Assembly (NCBI GenBank): GCA_030620095.1
Contig: JAUTXW010001318.1
Coordinates: 496,001 to 560,000 of the forward strand
Source of the DNA: Kuschelorhynchus macadamiae
Taxonomy: Eukaryota; Arthropoda; Insecta; Coleoptera; Curculionidae
Length of the DNA: 64,000 bases
Reading direction: 5' to 3'
Shown: in pieces, positions 46,613-57,611 of the stretch
Layout: every line of letters starts with the position of its first letter
Numbering within the stretch: the first letter of the stretch is position 1
The notes under the pieces: model-generated
Told to the model about the DNA's origin: nothing
The model's input: only the letters and a program-made list of their open reading frames with translations
Database searches by the model: none
Position numbers and translations under genes: made by a program

Positions 46613-47460
46613 ATACTTTGATGTTTATGCACAATTTGAGATAAATTGGATATGTAGTTTTTTAATAATATTTTTTTAACATTTTACACGGCCGCCATAT
46701 TGGATTTTTACCAAATTGTAACCAGGTCATTCCCACATAGACTTTAATTTTTGCCCAAAATTTTATGTCAATCAGGTAAGTAGTCTTTAAGATATGCTGC
46801 AATCTGACAGACTGACTGAAAGAGAGACAGACAGACTGACAGACAGAGGACGGAGTTGATAAAACATATTTTTTGGCATCATCGACGCTAAAACGTAAAG
46901 ATGTGTAAAACCTGAGAGGGTGATTTTTTTCACGATTACAAACATTTCATTTGGCCGCCATTTTGTTCGGCCATCTTGGAATAGTACCACTAGTTAATCC
47001 CCATACCACATTTAGTTATGACTCACAATTTGAAATCAAACCATTAAGCAGATTTTTCAGAGTGAATTTTTAAATATTTTATTAAACTACCATTTTGTTC
47101 TACCATCTTGAATTCGTACCAAAATACGCCATAATAATTGATGTTTTTGCAAAATTTGAGTTAAATTGGAATAGTTTTCTAATAATAATTTTTTTAACAT
47201 TCCACTAGGCCCCCATTTTCATTCACCACATGAATTTTTACCAAAATGTTACCAGGTCATCCCCATATGATCCTCAATTTTTGACCAAAATTTAAAGTCA
47301 ATCGGTTAAGTAGTTTTTAGTTATGCCGCGAACAGGTAGACAGACAGTCCGACGAGATTGAGAAAACATGTTTTTCGTCATCTAGAGACCCTGAAACGCG
47401 AAAATCTGAAAAAATCTCGGAGAGTGATTTTTCACGATAACAATTACGAAGGAAGTAAAA
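46613..47460 (+). repeat. Dispersed repeat R, forward copy (3' segment)
   Basis: Continues the R copy of 41753-42410: 'ataatactttgatgtttatgcac', 'cacggccgccatattggattttta', 'acagactgactgaaagagagacagacagactgacagacag', 'ggcatcatcgacgctaaaacgtaaag', a second round, and the end 'gatttttcacgataacaattacgaaggaagtaaaa'. Confidence 0.7.
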
Positions 47461-47861
47461 AGGGTAATCGAGTAACGAAACTTCATTGTTGCTCACACAT
47501 TTATTTACTAAAAAAGTTAATTCTTCTGATATTCACGGCCTAGCGCCATTGGGAATCCTCTTCAAAATTGAAACTGAGTACTTTAAAAGTGAAAAGTACA
47601 AAAAAGTTAATATCAAAGTCAAATTCCTGTTCGGTAATGCTTTGATGATGTGTGCAGATTAAGACCATTTTTACTTTTAAAAGAGTTAGACCAGATCTAG
47701 TTTTCATGGTACCTAAAACTCTTAGTGCTCCAATTATATTTCACTTATGTCACTGTGATTTTATAATTGTAACATTTAGAAAAAATTATTTGTTCAATTG
47801 TTGAAAATGTCATCTTAAACCTGTAACAGTCAAGTTAGACCTGGTCTAAATTTAAACATCT

Positions 47862-48107
47862 TTAGTGAATACGGGTGTCCAACTCTAAAGGTTTTAAAGA
47901 GTTTTCGGTATCAATAAATGTTTCATCTGAGCTTGAAGAATTCAGTAAGCTATTTACATTATTTCTAACCTGGTGAATTTTTGCAATATGAATTTTTAAA
48001 CCATTTGAATTTTTCAAAGACTTATTGCATATCTTACAAAACGTATTTTTCATGCTATCAATGTCAGTAAAAAATAGTTGTATTGAGGTCTCATATGATA
48101 GCTTCAT
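47862..48107 (-). CDS. Small C2H2 zinc-finger ORF
   Basis: 81 residues with one finger: FCKICNKSLKNSNGLKIHIA then KIH (C-x2-C-x12-H-x4-H), followed by a Ser-rich tail (LLNSSSSDETFIDTENS). The finger resembles the single N-terminal fingers of restriction-endonuclease LINEs but could be anything. No partner sequence is seen around it. Could be a relic. Confidence 0.4.
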   Translation of the reverse strand: MKLSYETSIQLFFTDIDSMKNTFCKICNKSLKNSNGLKIHIAKIHQVRNNVNSLLNSSSSDETFIDTENSLKPLELDTRIH

Positions 48108-48109
48108 AG

Positions 48110-50800
48110 GTGGATCAAAAAACTAACATTATCTCCGAGTATTGTCTTCGAATCCTCCAAATCTACATTAAAATATATTTTAAACATATCTGATAAGACA
48201 AAGCATTCAATAAATATTCCAAAAATTCCATTTTGGTCCATTTTTACGCAATACTCGTCTTTACTAAGATTTGACTCGAGAACAAAATCCTTTATATTTT
48301 GTAATTTCCTCTCTTAGAATTTTGAAATTGTTTTATGTGCTATATAAAAAATAACTTACGGCTCTAAAAAGGCAATTGCCATCTCCTAGAATGTCTATTT
48401 TTTAAAGGTTGACATCTAACAAGTACGAGCGTTAGGTCGTGTGTTTGTGTACACACTTACTTTCGACCTCATTTAATTAACAAACTTCAACTTATAGCTT
48501 TCGATAAAACTGACATTTAAAATTTAATAAAAAACATGAAAAAGTCTCGTATATGAATAAAATATGCATCTTCCTAGGGTACATATTTACCTAAATTATG
48601 TTCATCAGAAAATACTTATAGTTTTCGAGATATTTCAGTTTTTCTGATTTTCGATCAATGTTTTAAACGAATCTGTTAAAAATCAGTTTAAAACGAAATC
48701 TGTATTCAAAAAGTCAAAAATTTTAAAATATAGAATTATAATTAACGTACCTAATTAGTATAATTTTTCTTTACATTGCTTAATCTTTATCTTTTTTTGC
48801 GAGTGATAATTTTCGAATTGATTCCCTTTACTGTTAACATAACCTTTACGGCTATATTTTGACTAACAAACGTCCGCTCATTTGATACATCCGATCCAGA
48901 CCTTGCAGTAAAAAAGGTACGTTTTGTATAGATTTGCTCCAAATACCAAATAAAACATTAAATAAAGTCTAAACTAGGGTAACGAAAAATAACACTAAAA
49001 CTAAGTGAAAATACAAATTAGATATACTATAATTGTATCTAAAATGTATAGTAAATACTTATTTATAAATTCAAATACGTAAGTACTCGTTTTCAGCACG
49101 TGTTCCAATGTCAAACGAAAATAACCCTTGAAAATCCACCATCGGGCCTATTTGATATTTACGCTTCCACCGTTTATTCATTGCATTCGAACTATTGTAC
49201 GTTTAAGGTTTTTATCGACTATTTGAATTTGTGATTGAATAAATGTATCCTTTTTTAAGTCATATAAGGTTCCGACTTTCTTTACTATTCACATAACCTT
49301 AACCTAACCTTTTTGCAAATGCATACCCCATTATCTTGCATATGTCTGTAGATATCAAAAAAAGTTCTAAAAAAAAATTCGAATTGTGCGAATTTTTATC
49401 TAGTGTTGTATGCAAATATACATGGTGTTTAGCTGATATGAAGAAACTTTGGTTTCTTAAATGTAATACTGTATATTATGAGACCATGGAATGGGTTTCT
49501 TCTTGCCAATCACAAATAAATCGGTTTGATTTACCAATGAAGACAGTCGAGACAATTTAACGAAAACCCTACTGTACAAGGCCATTTGGTCGACTTTTCG
49601 GTACCACATATGGTACACAAACATTTTCAAACTGGTCTCTTAGGTCACTTGTGGCGGGGACAAAAATGCAATCGATCGATCAAACTCTACCTATTACCTA
49701 TAACTTATAATGCCAATGTTTAAATCTTAAAAAAATACCAGTAAAAAAAAGAAAATTGAAAAAATCGCAGCTGCGAAAGCAAAATGCTTTAATTAATGTC
49801 TTATACCGAAAAGTTTCACTAAGAAAAAAACACAATTTCTAAAAAAATGTCCTACCTACTGACCCTGTATAAAATAATATAAACTTTACTACTTTTCCGA
49901 ACGGTATAATACTGAACTTCATTAGATTTCCTATGCTAAACATATGCCAGCATAAAAAAAATTAGAAACTCTATGCCCGTATCCTAAAAAACCTCACAAA
50001 ATATATAAACATACCGGACTATATACTAATAAATGCATCTATTTCGTATCCAATTAGATGCAAGTATTTTGCTGCTCTAACTGATCTTAAAACGATAATC
50101 GAATAGCACGTTTATTAAACGAATATTGATGGAATGCATGCAATCGAGAATGACAGCTAATTTTCTTAGAGATATTTTACAAAATTTGGGACAGTATTAT
50201 CCTTCAAATTGTAGCTCCCTATTTACAAACATTTAAATTTCATGCTGCCAATTTTAAAAATACCCAAGAAATCCTTTTTGAGTCCCTAAATTTAAATAAT
50301 TTTTACTTAAATATTTATTCAATTACACTTCTGACAGCGACGAAAGTCAAGGATGAGTGGATGTTTTGTAATTATTGATCATCTCAGAGTAATCTAGAAA
50401 TTGCGCCAAAAGTGGGCATTTTTTCCTTTAAATCGAATTTTCATCTATTTCCCCAGAAGCTAGAAGAAAATATTATAGAGGTTTTTTAGCCAAATAATAA
50501 ATTGGACTTTAAAGTTTCAACTTTGAAAAACCGCAGTAATTTAACAGTGTAAGCTAAAATTTTGAAATTTGGTCACAATTTACCTACGAATATCTAGTTT
50601 TGTAAAAAAATACCCCATGCCCTAGGTGTTTTAGCTTTCTTGTAATACAGGGTAATGTGGAAAAATGTACTTATTTTTGAGAAACTTTACAATCTTTATC
50701 TAGTAATTGTACAAACTCAGAATCCTTTACAGATATTCACATTTGTGTATATTTTTGAACACTTTCCGATGCCGTAATCAGTTTTCCGACAGGACGCCTG
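48110..50800. other. AT-rich sequence, nothing firm
   Basis: No recognisable gene. 49420-49482 (aaatatacatggtgttt ... ggtttcttaaatgtaatactgtatatt) resembles the AACACCCTG-type end of the MITE at 30997-31051. Confidence 0.4.
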
Positions 50801-50821
50801 GTATTTTCTATAAAAACCAAA

Positions 50822-51217
50822 ATGTATCAAAAAAAATTTTTTTTTAAATTTCAGTTTTTCTTAAAAATTTGTACTTTCCGATCATTTTTCCGACAGAGAT
50901 GCATTCAGGTTTTTGTTCTTCTGTATATTTACAATGAAAAATGTCTCTTGCAAAATTTCGCGAGGACGCACCCAGTTCGAGCTATAAGCGCCCCAAAACA
51001 CCCTTTTTTCGAACAAAAAAAAGTCGTAAAATCATCAGAGAGGTTCGAAGCTGAACTAAAAACCATAGGTAAAACCCGAAGACCCATCGTTCCAGAAGGT
51101 TTCGACAAAAAAATCAAAAATTGCGACCTGAACCGTGTTACATCCAAGTTGGCTTTTATGGTCGACTTTGCAGTATCACATCTCCGGTACCAAATGTGGT
51201 ACAGAAGAATCGTGTAG
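50822..51217 (+). CDS. Unrecognised ORF, 131 codons
   Basis: The first half is Phe/Lys-rich (MYQKKFFFKFQFFLK), the second half more mixed (FEQKKVVKSSERFEAELKTI, RRPIVPEGFDKKIKNC). The second half has protein-like composition, but I recognise no family and no upstream signals. May be chance or a decayed repeat. Confidence 0.25.
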   Translation: MYQKKFFFKFQFFLKICTFRSFFRQRCIQVFVLLYIYNEKCLLQNFARTHPVRAISAPKHPFFEQKKVVKSSERFEAELKTIGKTRRPIVPEGFDKKIKNCDLNRVTSKLAFMVDFAVSHLRYQMWYRRIV

Positions 51218-52060
51218 ATTTACTTCTCCTCTAAAAACACATGTCAAATTCATCGCCCTTTCTCTAATGGTTTTCGAAGTATACCCACCGAAAGGTAGAA
51301 AAACACGGTTTTCTGAAATGACACGACCCACACCAGGTTTTCGTTCCCGAGTGTGACATTATTAACAACATTGTCAGGATGACTTTCAAAATTTGTCGAA
51401 AACACTTCCATAAAAAACACAATGCTTCCAATAATATGCAGCTACAGCTTATTCTTCTTTTCTTCGCCAAATATAAATTTTTAACACTTTATGTAAATTC
51501 TACTTTCTTCTAAAAATGTGTAAATCCTTGACCATGTAAAAAATAGGTGTGTAAGGTAAAATTTGGTTATTTTATAAAATAAGGCGTCATATAAAACGTT
51601 TTCCTCGACGGCTATCTTAGCAAGCATTTCCTATACTCTATTATACTTATACGTTAATGAAGATTGAAATAGAGAATTAAACGATGAGGTGTTAGGTGTT
51701 CAGAATTTAGAATACGATCCTAATCCTGACTAATTTAGTATCAGGTAAATTAATGGTTTTAGGCTAAGGGATATATGTGTTGTTGCTACCCTGAATTTTG
51801 ATTGACGGGGGTAATCTGCCTGAGGCTATGAGCAACCAAGGTTAAATTTATCAGTTAAAGATGTGTTATATATAGCTACTCCGGGAGTTCTGAAATTTAC
51901 TTTGAATTTAGAGTATTATAATTTATTATTCAGGCTGTTTACTGTGTCCCGCTTTGTTTAATTAATATTATTGTTAAAAACTTTGATATAATATATTTAA
52001 TAAGTGATTTATTGTCTCTTTAAAACAAATTAATAATTCTTGTTTTTATGTTTGTTTTTT
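51218..52060. other. AT-rich sequence, nothing recognised
   Basis: No gene or repeat boundary that I can support. Confidence 0.4.
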
Positions 52061-52104
52061 ACGGAAGCGTATAAGGGCCACAATTTTTTTTATTTTTAAA
52101 TTCT

Positions 52105-53163
52105 GACTTTGAAGTTGGAATTTAACAAAATTCTGAATTTAAAGTCAGAATCTAACAAAATTCTGAGTTTAAAGTCGAAATTTAACTAAATTGTTAGTTT
52201 AAAGTCAGAAATTAACTAAATTTTTAGTTTAAAGTCGGAATTTAACTAAATTCTGAGTTTAAAGTGAGAATTTAACAAAATTCTGAGTTTAAAGTCGAAA
52301 TTTAACTAAATCCTGAGTTTAAAGTCAGAAATTAACTAAAATCTGAGTTTAAAGTAGGAATTTAAATAAATTCTGAGTTTAAAGTCGAAATTTAACTAAA
52401 TTCTGAGTTTAAAGTCAGAAATTAACTAAAATCTGAGTTTAAAGTCGGAATTTAACTAAATTCTGAGTTTAAAGTCAGAAATGAACTAAAATCTGAGTTT
52501 AAAGTCGGAATTTAACTAAATTCTGAGTTTAAAGTCAGAAATTAACTAAAATCTGAGTTTAAAGTCGGAATTTAACTAAATTCTGAGTTTAAAGTCAGAA
52601 ATGAACTAAAATTGAGTTTAAAGTCGGAATTTAACTAAATTCTGAGTTTAAAGTCAGAAAAAATTCTGAGTTTAAAGAAATTTAACTAAATTGTTAGTTT
52701 AAAGTCAGAAATTAACTAAATTTTTAGTTTAAAGTCGGAATTTAACTAAATTCTGAGTTTAAAGTGAGAATTTAACAAAATTCTGAGTTTAAAGTCGAAA
52801 TTTAACTAAATTCTGAGTTTAAAGTCAGAAATTAACTAAAATCTGAGTTTAAAGTAGGAATTTAACTAAATTCTGAGTTTAAAGTCGAAATTTAACTAAA
52901 TTCTGAGTTTAAAGTCAGAAATTAACTAAAATCTGAGTTTAAAGTCGGAATTTAACTAAATTCTGAGTTTAAAGTCAGAAATTAACTAAAATCTGAGTTT
53001 AAAGTCGGAATTTAACTAAATTCTGAGTTTAAAAGAAATTAACTAAAATCTGAGTTTAAAGTCGGAATTTAACTAAATTCTGAGTTTAAAGTCAGAAATG
53101 AACTAAAATCTGAGTTTAAAGTCGGAATTTAACTAAATTCTGAGTTTAAAGTCAGAATTTAAC
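52105..53163 (+). repeat. 30-bp minisatellite, about 35 units
   Basis: Unit about TTCTGAGTTTAAAGTCGGAA plus TTTAACTAAA, with a 60-bp higher-order alternation (TCGGAATTTAACTAAATTC / TCAGAAATTAACTAAAATC). The block 52141-52420 is repeated at 52680-52960, including the TTGTTAG and TTTTTAG variants, showing a ~540-bp segmental duplication within the array. Confidence 0.93.
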
Positions 53164-54004
53164 GAAATGCATTTTTGATATCTCCTGCCAAACCTGAAAT
53201 TGGTGTCAGGAGATAGATAATTAAATATTGAGACAGATAAGTGAAATCCATTTCGTTGCAAGTAAACTCGTTTGAGACTTACCGAGCTTCAAAGGGTCAA
53301 AATTATCATTGTTCAAGCTCCATTTTCTCGAAAACAGTTAAATTTAGGCATGAGAAAGGTAACTCAATAAATGTTTGGATTTTTTAGAAAAATATAAAAA
53401 TTTAATAAAATGTAGGGCATTGCATTTAAAAAAAACGGATGATGCCTCCTGTCTGAGGTAGAAGCGGCAACACCGAGCAATTTAAAATATTTTATAACGA
53501 GGGTATATTATGTTCATCTATGGCCAAAGCCAAATTCTCAAAACATCCTATTCGTTGGTTCTCCAGATATTTTTAATAGGACACTCAAGTTGAATCACCC
53601 TGAAACAGAAGGGGAGATCTGTCAGTATGTTTCGCGAGACACCCTTACATCGTTGCGACATATTTGAACCATTTCCTAAGACTTGTTTATCGTTTTGTAT
53701 TACCTTTTTTATTTTGTGAACCTTTTAATGTATATGTTTTCTTGTATTCATTTTGGCTTTTTTTTCAGCAATAGAAATAAATTAAAATATATAAAATGAA
53801 CTAATTAAACATATGTTTAATTTGTCAGGGGCTTATCTAACACTCAAAAATCAAAATAGGAAACTTTTATTTTGTACCCTCCCCCCTTTTATCATTTTTA
53901 ACTATCTGTAATTTGGTGGAACAATTCATAGCGCATTTGCCATTATTCAAACAAGAATATTGAATTTGTTTTCTTGGTTCCAGTCTGTTATGCTGGAACG
54001 GTAC

Positions 54005-54175
54005 GGACTAAATTCTGACTTTAAACTAAAAACTTTGTTAAATTCCGACTTTAAACTCAGAATTTTATTAAATTCTTACTTTAAACTCAGAATTTGATTA
54101 AATTCCGACTTTGAACTCAGAATTTAGTTAAATTCTGACTTTAAACTCAGAATTTTGTTAAATTCCGACTCAGAA
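54005..54175 (-). repeat. Inverted short array of the same 30-bp unit
   Basis: About six diverged units in reverse orientation (AAATTCYGACTTTAAACTCAG) next to the right terminus. Confidence 0.9.
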
Positions 54176-54399
54176 TTGAAAAACAAAAAAAAATTGTGGC
54201 CCTTCTACGCTTCCGTAGTTTTTGATTATTTTGTATAGAATTAGAATATTACTACAGCCTACTCTATGCTCTGATATTATTGTAGTATTTTATTTTTCAC
54301 AAGTATCTTTTGGAACAGTTAAAATGTTATTAAAAATTTGACATACGATAATTGCTTGTAGTTTAATTCATTTTCCTCCAATAGTTTGTTGAAGAGAAA

Positions 54400-56120
54400 A
54401 TACTTAGTTGTTATCCAAGCAACATTTTTAGTTTCATTATTGCAGCCTATTTTATAACAGCTCGTTAAGCCCAGTTTGCAATAATGTTACCATTAAAACA
54501 ACTTTACAACCTCGAAGACCCACTCCTAAGAAGGTTGTAACGGCTTATTTTAAAGCTTGTATTAAAACTTAGTATGCCGTTTTTAGTAAACCATAAAGCA
54601 CTGATAAAGCCTACATAAAATACACGTCTTAAAACTAATTGGCTAGTTTTAAAACCTTTTTGTCTTAACATTGATAAAACACGTCTTGCAAATTTGTATC
54701 TTATAAAGCCAGTTTCTCTTTTACTTGTGACTGTTAGGACCTATTTATTTTATGCGTGCTCTATCGTTGTATTTTGACAGTTGAGTTAAGGGAAGTCATA
54801 AGACTAGAGTTTCCCCATAATTATTTACCAAATATATGAGTTTTCATACCAACTAAATTACAATCATTCGCTGTTATTACAAACTTTTATCACAAACGAA
54901 TGCCATTTTCCTTATACATTTTTATGAAATAGACACACAAAAAACGAGGGTCACAAATATATTGCGTTTGACTAATTTTTTTTGAAAAAACGAAGATAAA
55001 AACAAAATAAATTTGTGCAAATAAGGAATTAAAATGGCCGGCTACTATATTATAAAAAATGCAAATTAAATTGAACTTGTTTTTAAATGATTTTAGGATA
55101 TATTAGTTAATTTCTGATAAAAATATGGCCTTTTAAAACCAATTGTTCGTTCCTGGGATGTCGTAAAAATAGTTCAGCTTTAAGATGAATTTTTATGGAT
55201 AGTTCATATTGTCTCTAGTACAACAACTCTTTTATTTAGGATACATACAGCAATAAGGTTTTAAGGTTGACTTAAAAATATTCAATCATAAACCATTTTT
55301 ACTTTATAGGTAATATGATGTGGCCATTTGGCCGTAAAAACAAAGAAGACATAAGTCGACGTTTGTGACAGGTGAGCGGACAGGACGACGATCAATATTT
55401 TCATTTTTTGCCGGTATTTATTTACAATAAAATATTTTTAGCTGCAATTGTCGGCTCTGGTTCCAAGTAAGTTTTAAATGCACGTATAGTTAGATGTCCT
55501 GTTATATTATCCGTAATTCAATGTTGAAAATAATATCGTTTATTTATAGAAAACCAAAGAATCCACGTGATGAGTTTTAAAGTTGTTCAAACGATAGAGA
55601 ACGGAGAACTATGCTTCGTTATTATCCCGGGGACATGGGAGGATAAGGGTGTTTTATGGTGGCGGTGGAAGCACGATAAGAAAATTGTTGATGTGCCTGA
55701 CTTCAACAATGACCTTTGAATGATTCAAACAAAAAAACTTTTTCGTTGACTTAAATAAAATAAATAATACCACTGAAGAAATATAGCTTTATGATGGTTT
55801 TGTCGAGTACATATACAAGATTCCTTAAAATGATTTTGAATATTTTGAGTCAACGTTACAACCTAAGTATCTTAAGGAGGTTTTAGAAGCAAACTGCTAT
55901 AACAAGACAATTTAATGACTTCCATAGGGCTTAACCAATTTTGTATTGGTTTTATGTCTAAGTTTTATTAATGTTAAAACCTTATATTAAGATCATTTTA
56001 CCTTAAACCGCATTTTGTTTGCCTTAAAGCTTCCTTAAAATACCACTCTTAAGTAGAATCATCTTAAAGTCTACGTAAAGCTTCCTTGAAACCATTAGGT
56101 GTTAAAAATGTTTCTTTGGA
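54400..56120. mobile_element. Transposon-like sequence with a DUF4806-type N-terminal exon
   Basis: Both flanks are rich in TAAAGC/TTTTAAG motifs (54540-54720; 55980-56100: TTAAAGCTTCCTTAAAA, TAAAGCTTCCTTGAAACC), which suggests subterminal repeats. I could not define termini or a target duplication. In the middle is a spliced gene start (55310-55719). Confidence 0.4.
55570..55719 (+). CDS. N-terminal exon of a DUF4806-type protein
   Basis: 49 codons: MSFKVVQTIENGELCFVIIP, GTWEDKGVLWWRWKHDKK, then VDVPDFNNDL and TGA. The pattern K-V-V-Q-T-I-E-x-G-E ... V-P-x-x-W ... G-x-L-x-W is the usual start of insect proteins that end in DUF4806. It follows a TTTATTTATAG acceptor (55551); an upstream 5' UTR exon could end at CCAA|GTAAGT (about 55467). 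The stop directly after the segment suggests truncation. The sequence context is transposon-like, as for the other DUF4806 exons at 20.4-24.5 kb. Confidence 0.55.
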   Translation: MSFKVVQTIENGELCFVIIPGTWEDKGVLWWRWKHDKKIVDVPDFNNDL

Positions 56121-56464
56121 TATGGTTGTTGGAACTTTCGGAAATATTAAAAAATTTCCCACAATTGGTCTAAATGCATCCTACCTTAGCGAACTAAATA
56201 ATTTTTTTCTACAAACCTGTTAAAAATTCAATTTTTAACAGCACCAAAAATGGTTATTAGGTTTTATTGACAAATTCTTATAGTTAGTGACCTCAAGTAT
56301 AATGAGTGGTAGGGTTGGTTGGGTTAGGTCGACAATAAAATCATAAACTTTGAAGATCTAAATCAGTTTAATTCTCTACGTTTTGATCTATGTTAGACCA
56401 TTTTAAAAACATAAAACATTATGGGACAAGACAGGAATTATTTCAGACTAACTCATTTGTTTTT

Positions 56465-57107
56465 AATGTTAATATAATATTAAAATTTTAATTTTTTCCA
56501 TCATATTGGATACCTACCTATATTTTACCAGTTTCTACCTATCCACACGTGATTTTTGGGCATAATTTTAAATAAATTCAATAAATAGTTTTTACATTAA
56601 CACACACCGCCATTTTGTTACGTCATGTTGACTTCGTACCAATTTATCCCTATATCACATTTAATATTTCTGCAAAATCAATAGAATAAGATTTTTTTAC
56701 GTTTATTTTTTAAAATTTTCATTTGGCTGCCATTTCGTTTCGCCATCTTGAATTCGTATCACAACTCTACAAATTTAACTCTATATCACACTTAATGCTT
56801 GCACAAAATTTGAAATTAATCTAATAAGTAGTTTACTTAGGCTGATTTCTTAAATCTTTTATTAGGTCGTCATTTTGTTTTGCTATCTTGGATTCATACT
56901 GAAATGTTACCAGTTCATTCGTATGTAACACTTGATTTTTGTGCAAAATTTGAGATAAATTGGATAATTAATTATTATCTCAGGTTATCCTCATATGACC
57001 CTTAATTTTTGACTAAAATTGGAATTCAATCTGATAAGTAGTTTTTAAGCTATGCCAGGAACTGATAGGCAGACCGACGAAAGAGATAAAAATATTTTTT
57101 GGCATCT
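56465..57107 (+). repeat. Dispersed repeat R, forward copy
   Basis: 'ttccatcatattggatacc', 'cacaccgccattttgttacgtcatg', 'ggctgccatttcgtttcgccatcttgaattc', 'ctcatatgacccttaatttttgac', 'ggaactgataggcagaccgacg', ending 'atattttttggcatct' at 57107. Confidence 0.7.
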
Positions 57108-57611
57108 TTTCCCGAAGGCACTTTAATACCCGTTGACAGGTCTTCAATGAAAGCTTGGCGGGCACTGGTTACATTTTTGCCTTACCACATTTTTTGTACT
57201 ATATAATCTTCATTGATCCACGTCTCATCAAGATAAAACATTTTCTTTTGCTCCCTGCGGTACTGTTTTATACTTCTCAAGTATTTTCGTCGCCCTCAAA
57301 CAATTTCATCGCTTTCCAGTAAAAGAGCTTTTCAATTATAATTAATTATATTTTTTAAAGTTGTCCATAAGAGTTTTCTAGTTCTCCAAGGTATACTTTT
57401 TCCTAGAGTGGGTATTTCTTTTTTTAAAATTAAAAGAGTGAACTTTTCTTCGAATTGCACAATTGGTTTCTTCATCAAGGACTTTTGCTGGTCTTCCTGG
57501 AATTTTCTTGGGACTTCCACTTGACCTGCTGCCTTTCTCTCCCTCAATATTTTGAAAACGGTGGACTTTCCAATCATTCGGGAACATCGTTCAACAATTT
57601 CTTGTACTGTA
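57108..57611 (-). pseudogene. DDE_3-type transposase, N-terminal half (relic 1)
   Basis: Minus strand: TVQEIVERCSRMIGKSTVFK then ILRERKAAGQVEVPRK (HTH), KIPGRPAKVLDEETNCAIRR, KVHSFNFKKRNTH, and after frameshifts YRREQKKMFYLDETWINEDY (first catalytic Asp), then SARQAFIEDLSTGIKVPSGK at 57112. This is a common insect transposase of the IS630-like DDE_3 type. It is cut at 57107 on its 3' side and split at 57612 by element F on its 5' side. Confidence 0.75.

Larger units (their letters stand above)
52061..54216. mobile_element. Foldback-like element with minisatellite arms
   Basis: Ends ACGGAAGCGTATAAGGGCCA (left, 52061) and reversed ACGGAAGCGTAGAAGGGCCA (right, 54216), extending through ACAATTTTTTT. 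Next to each end, in opposite orientation, are arrays of the same 30-bp unit: long on the left (52105-53163) and short on the right (54005-54175). A TA adjoins each end. The middle (53170-54000) is non-coding and includes a segment shared with 37680-37890. Inverted arms made of tandem repeats are the hallmark of Foldback-type elements; transposase source unknown. Confidence 0.75.

Noticed and set aside
52105..53163. CRISPR-like regular array
   Set aside because: There are no unique spacers; the unit is a 30-bp tandem repeat inside an arthropod foldback-like element.
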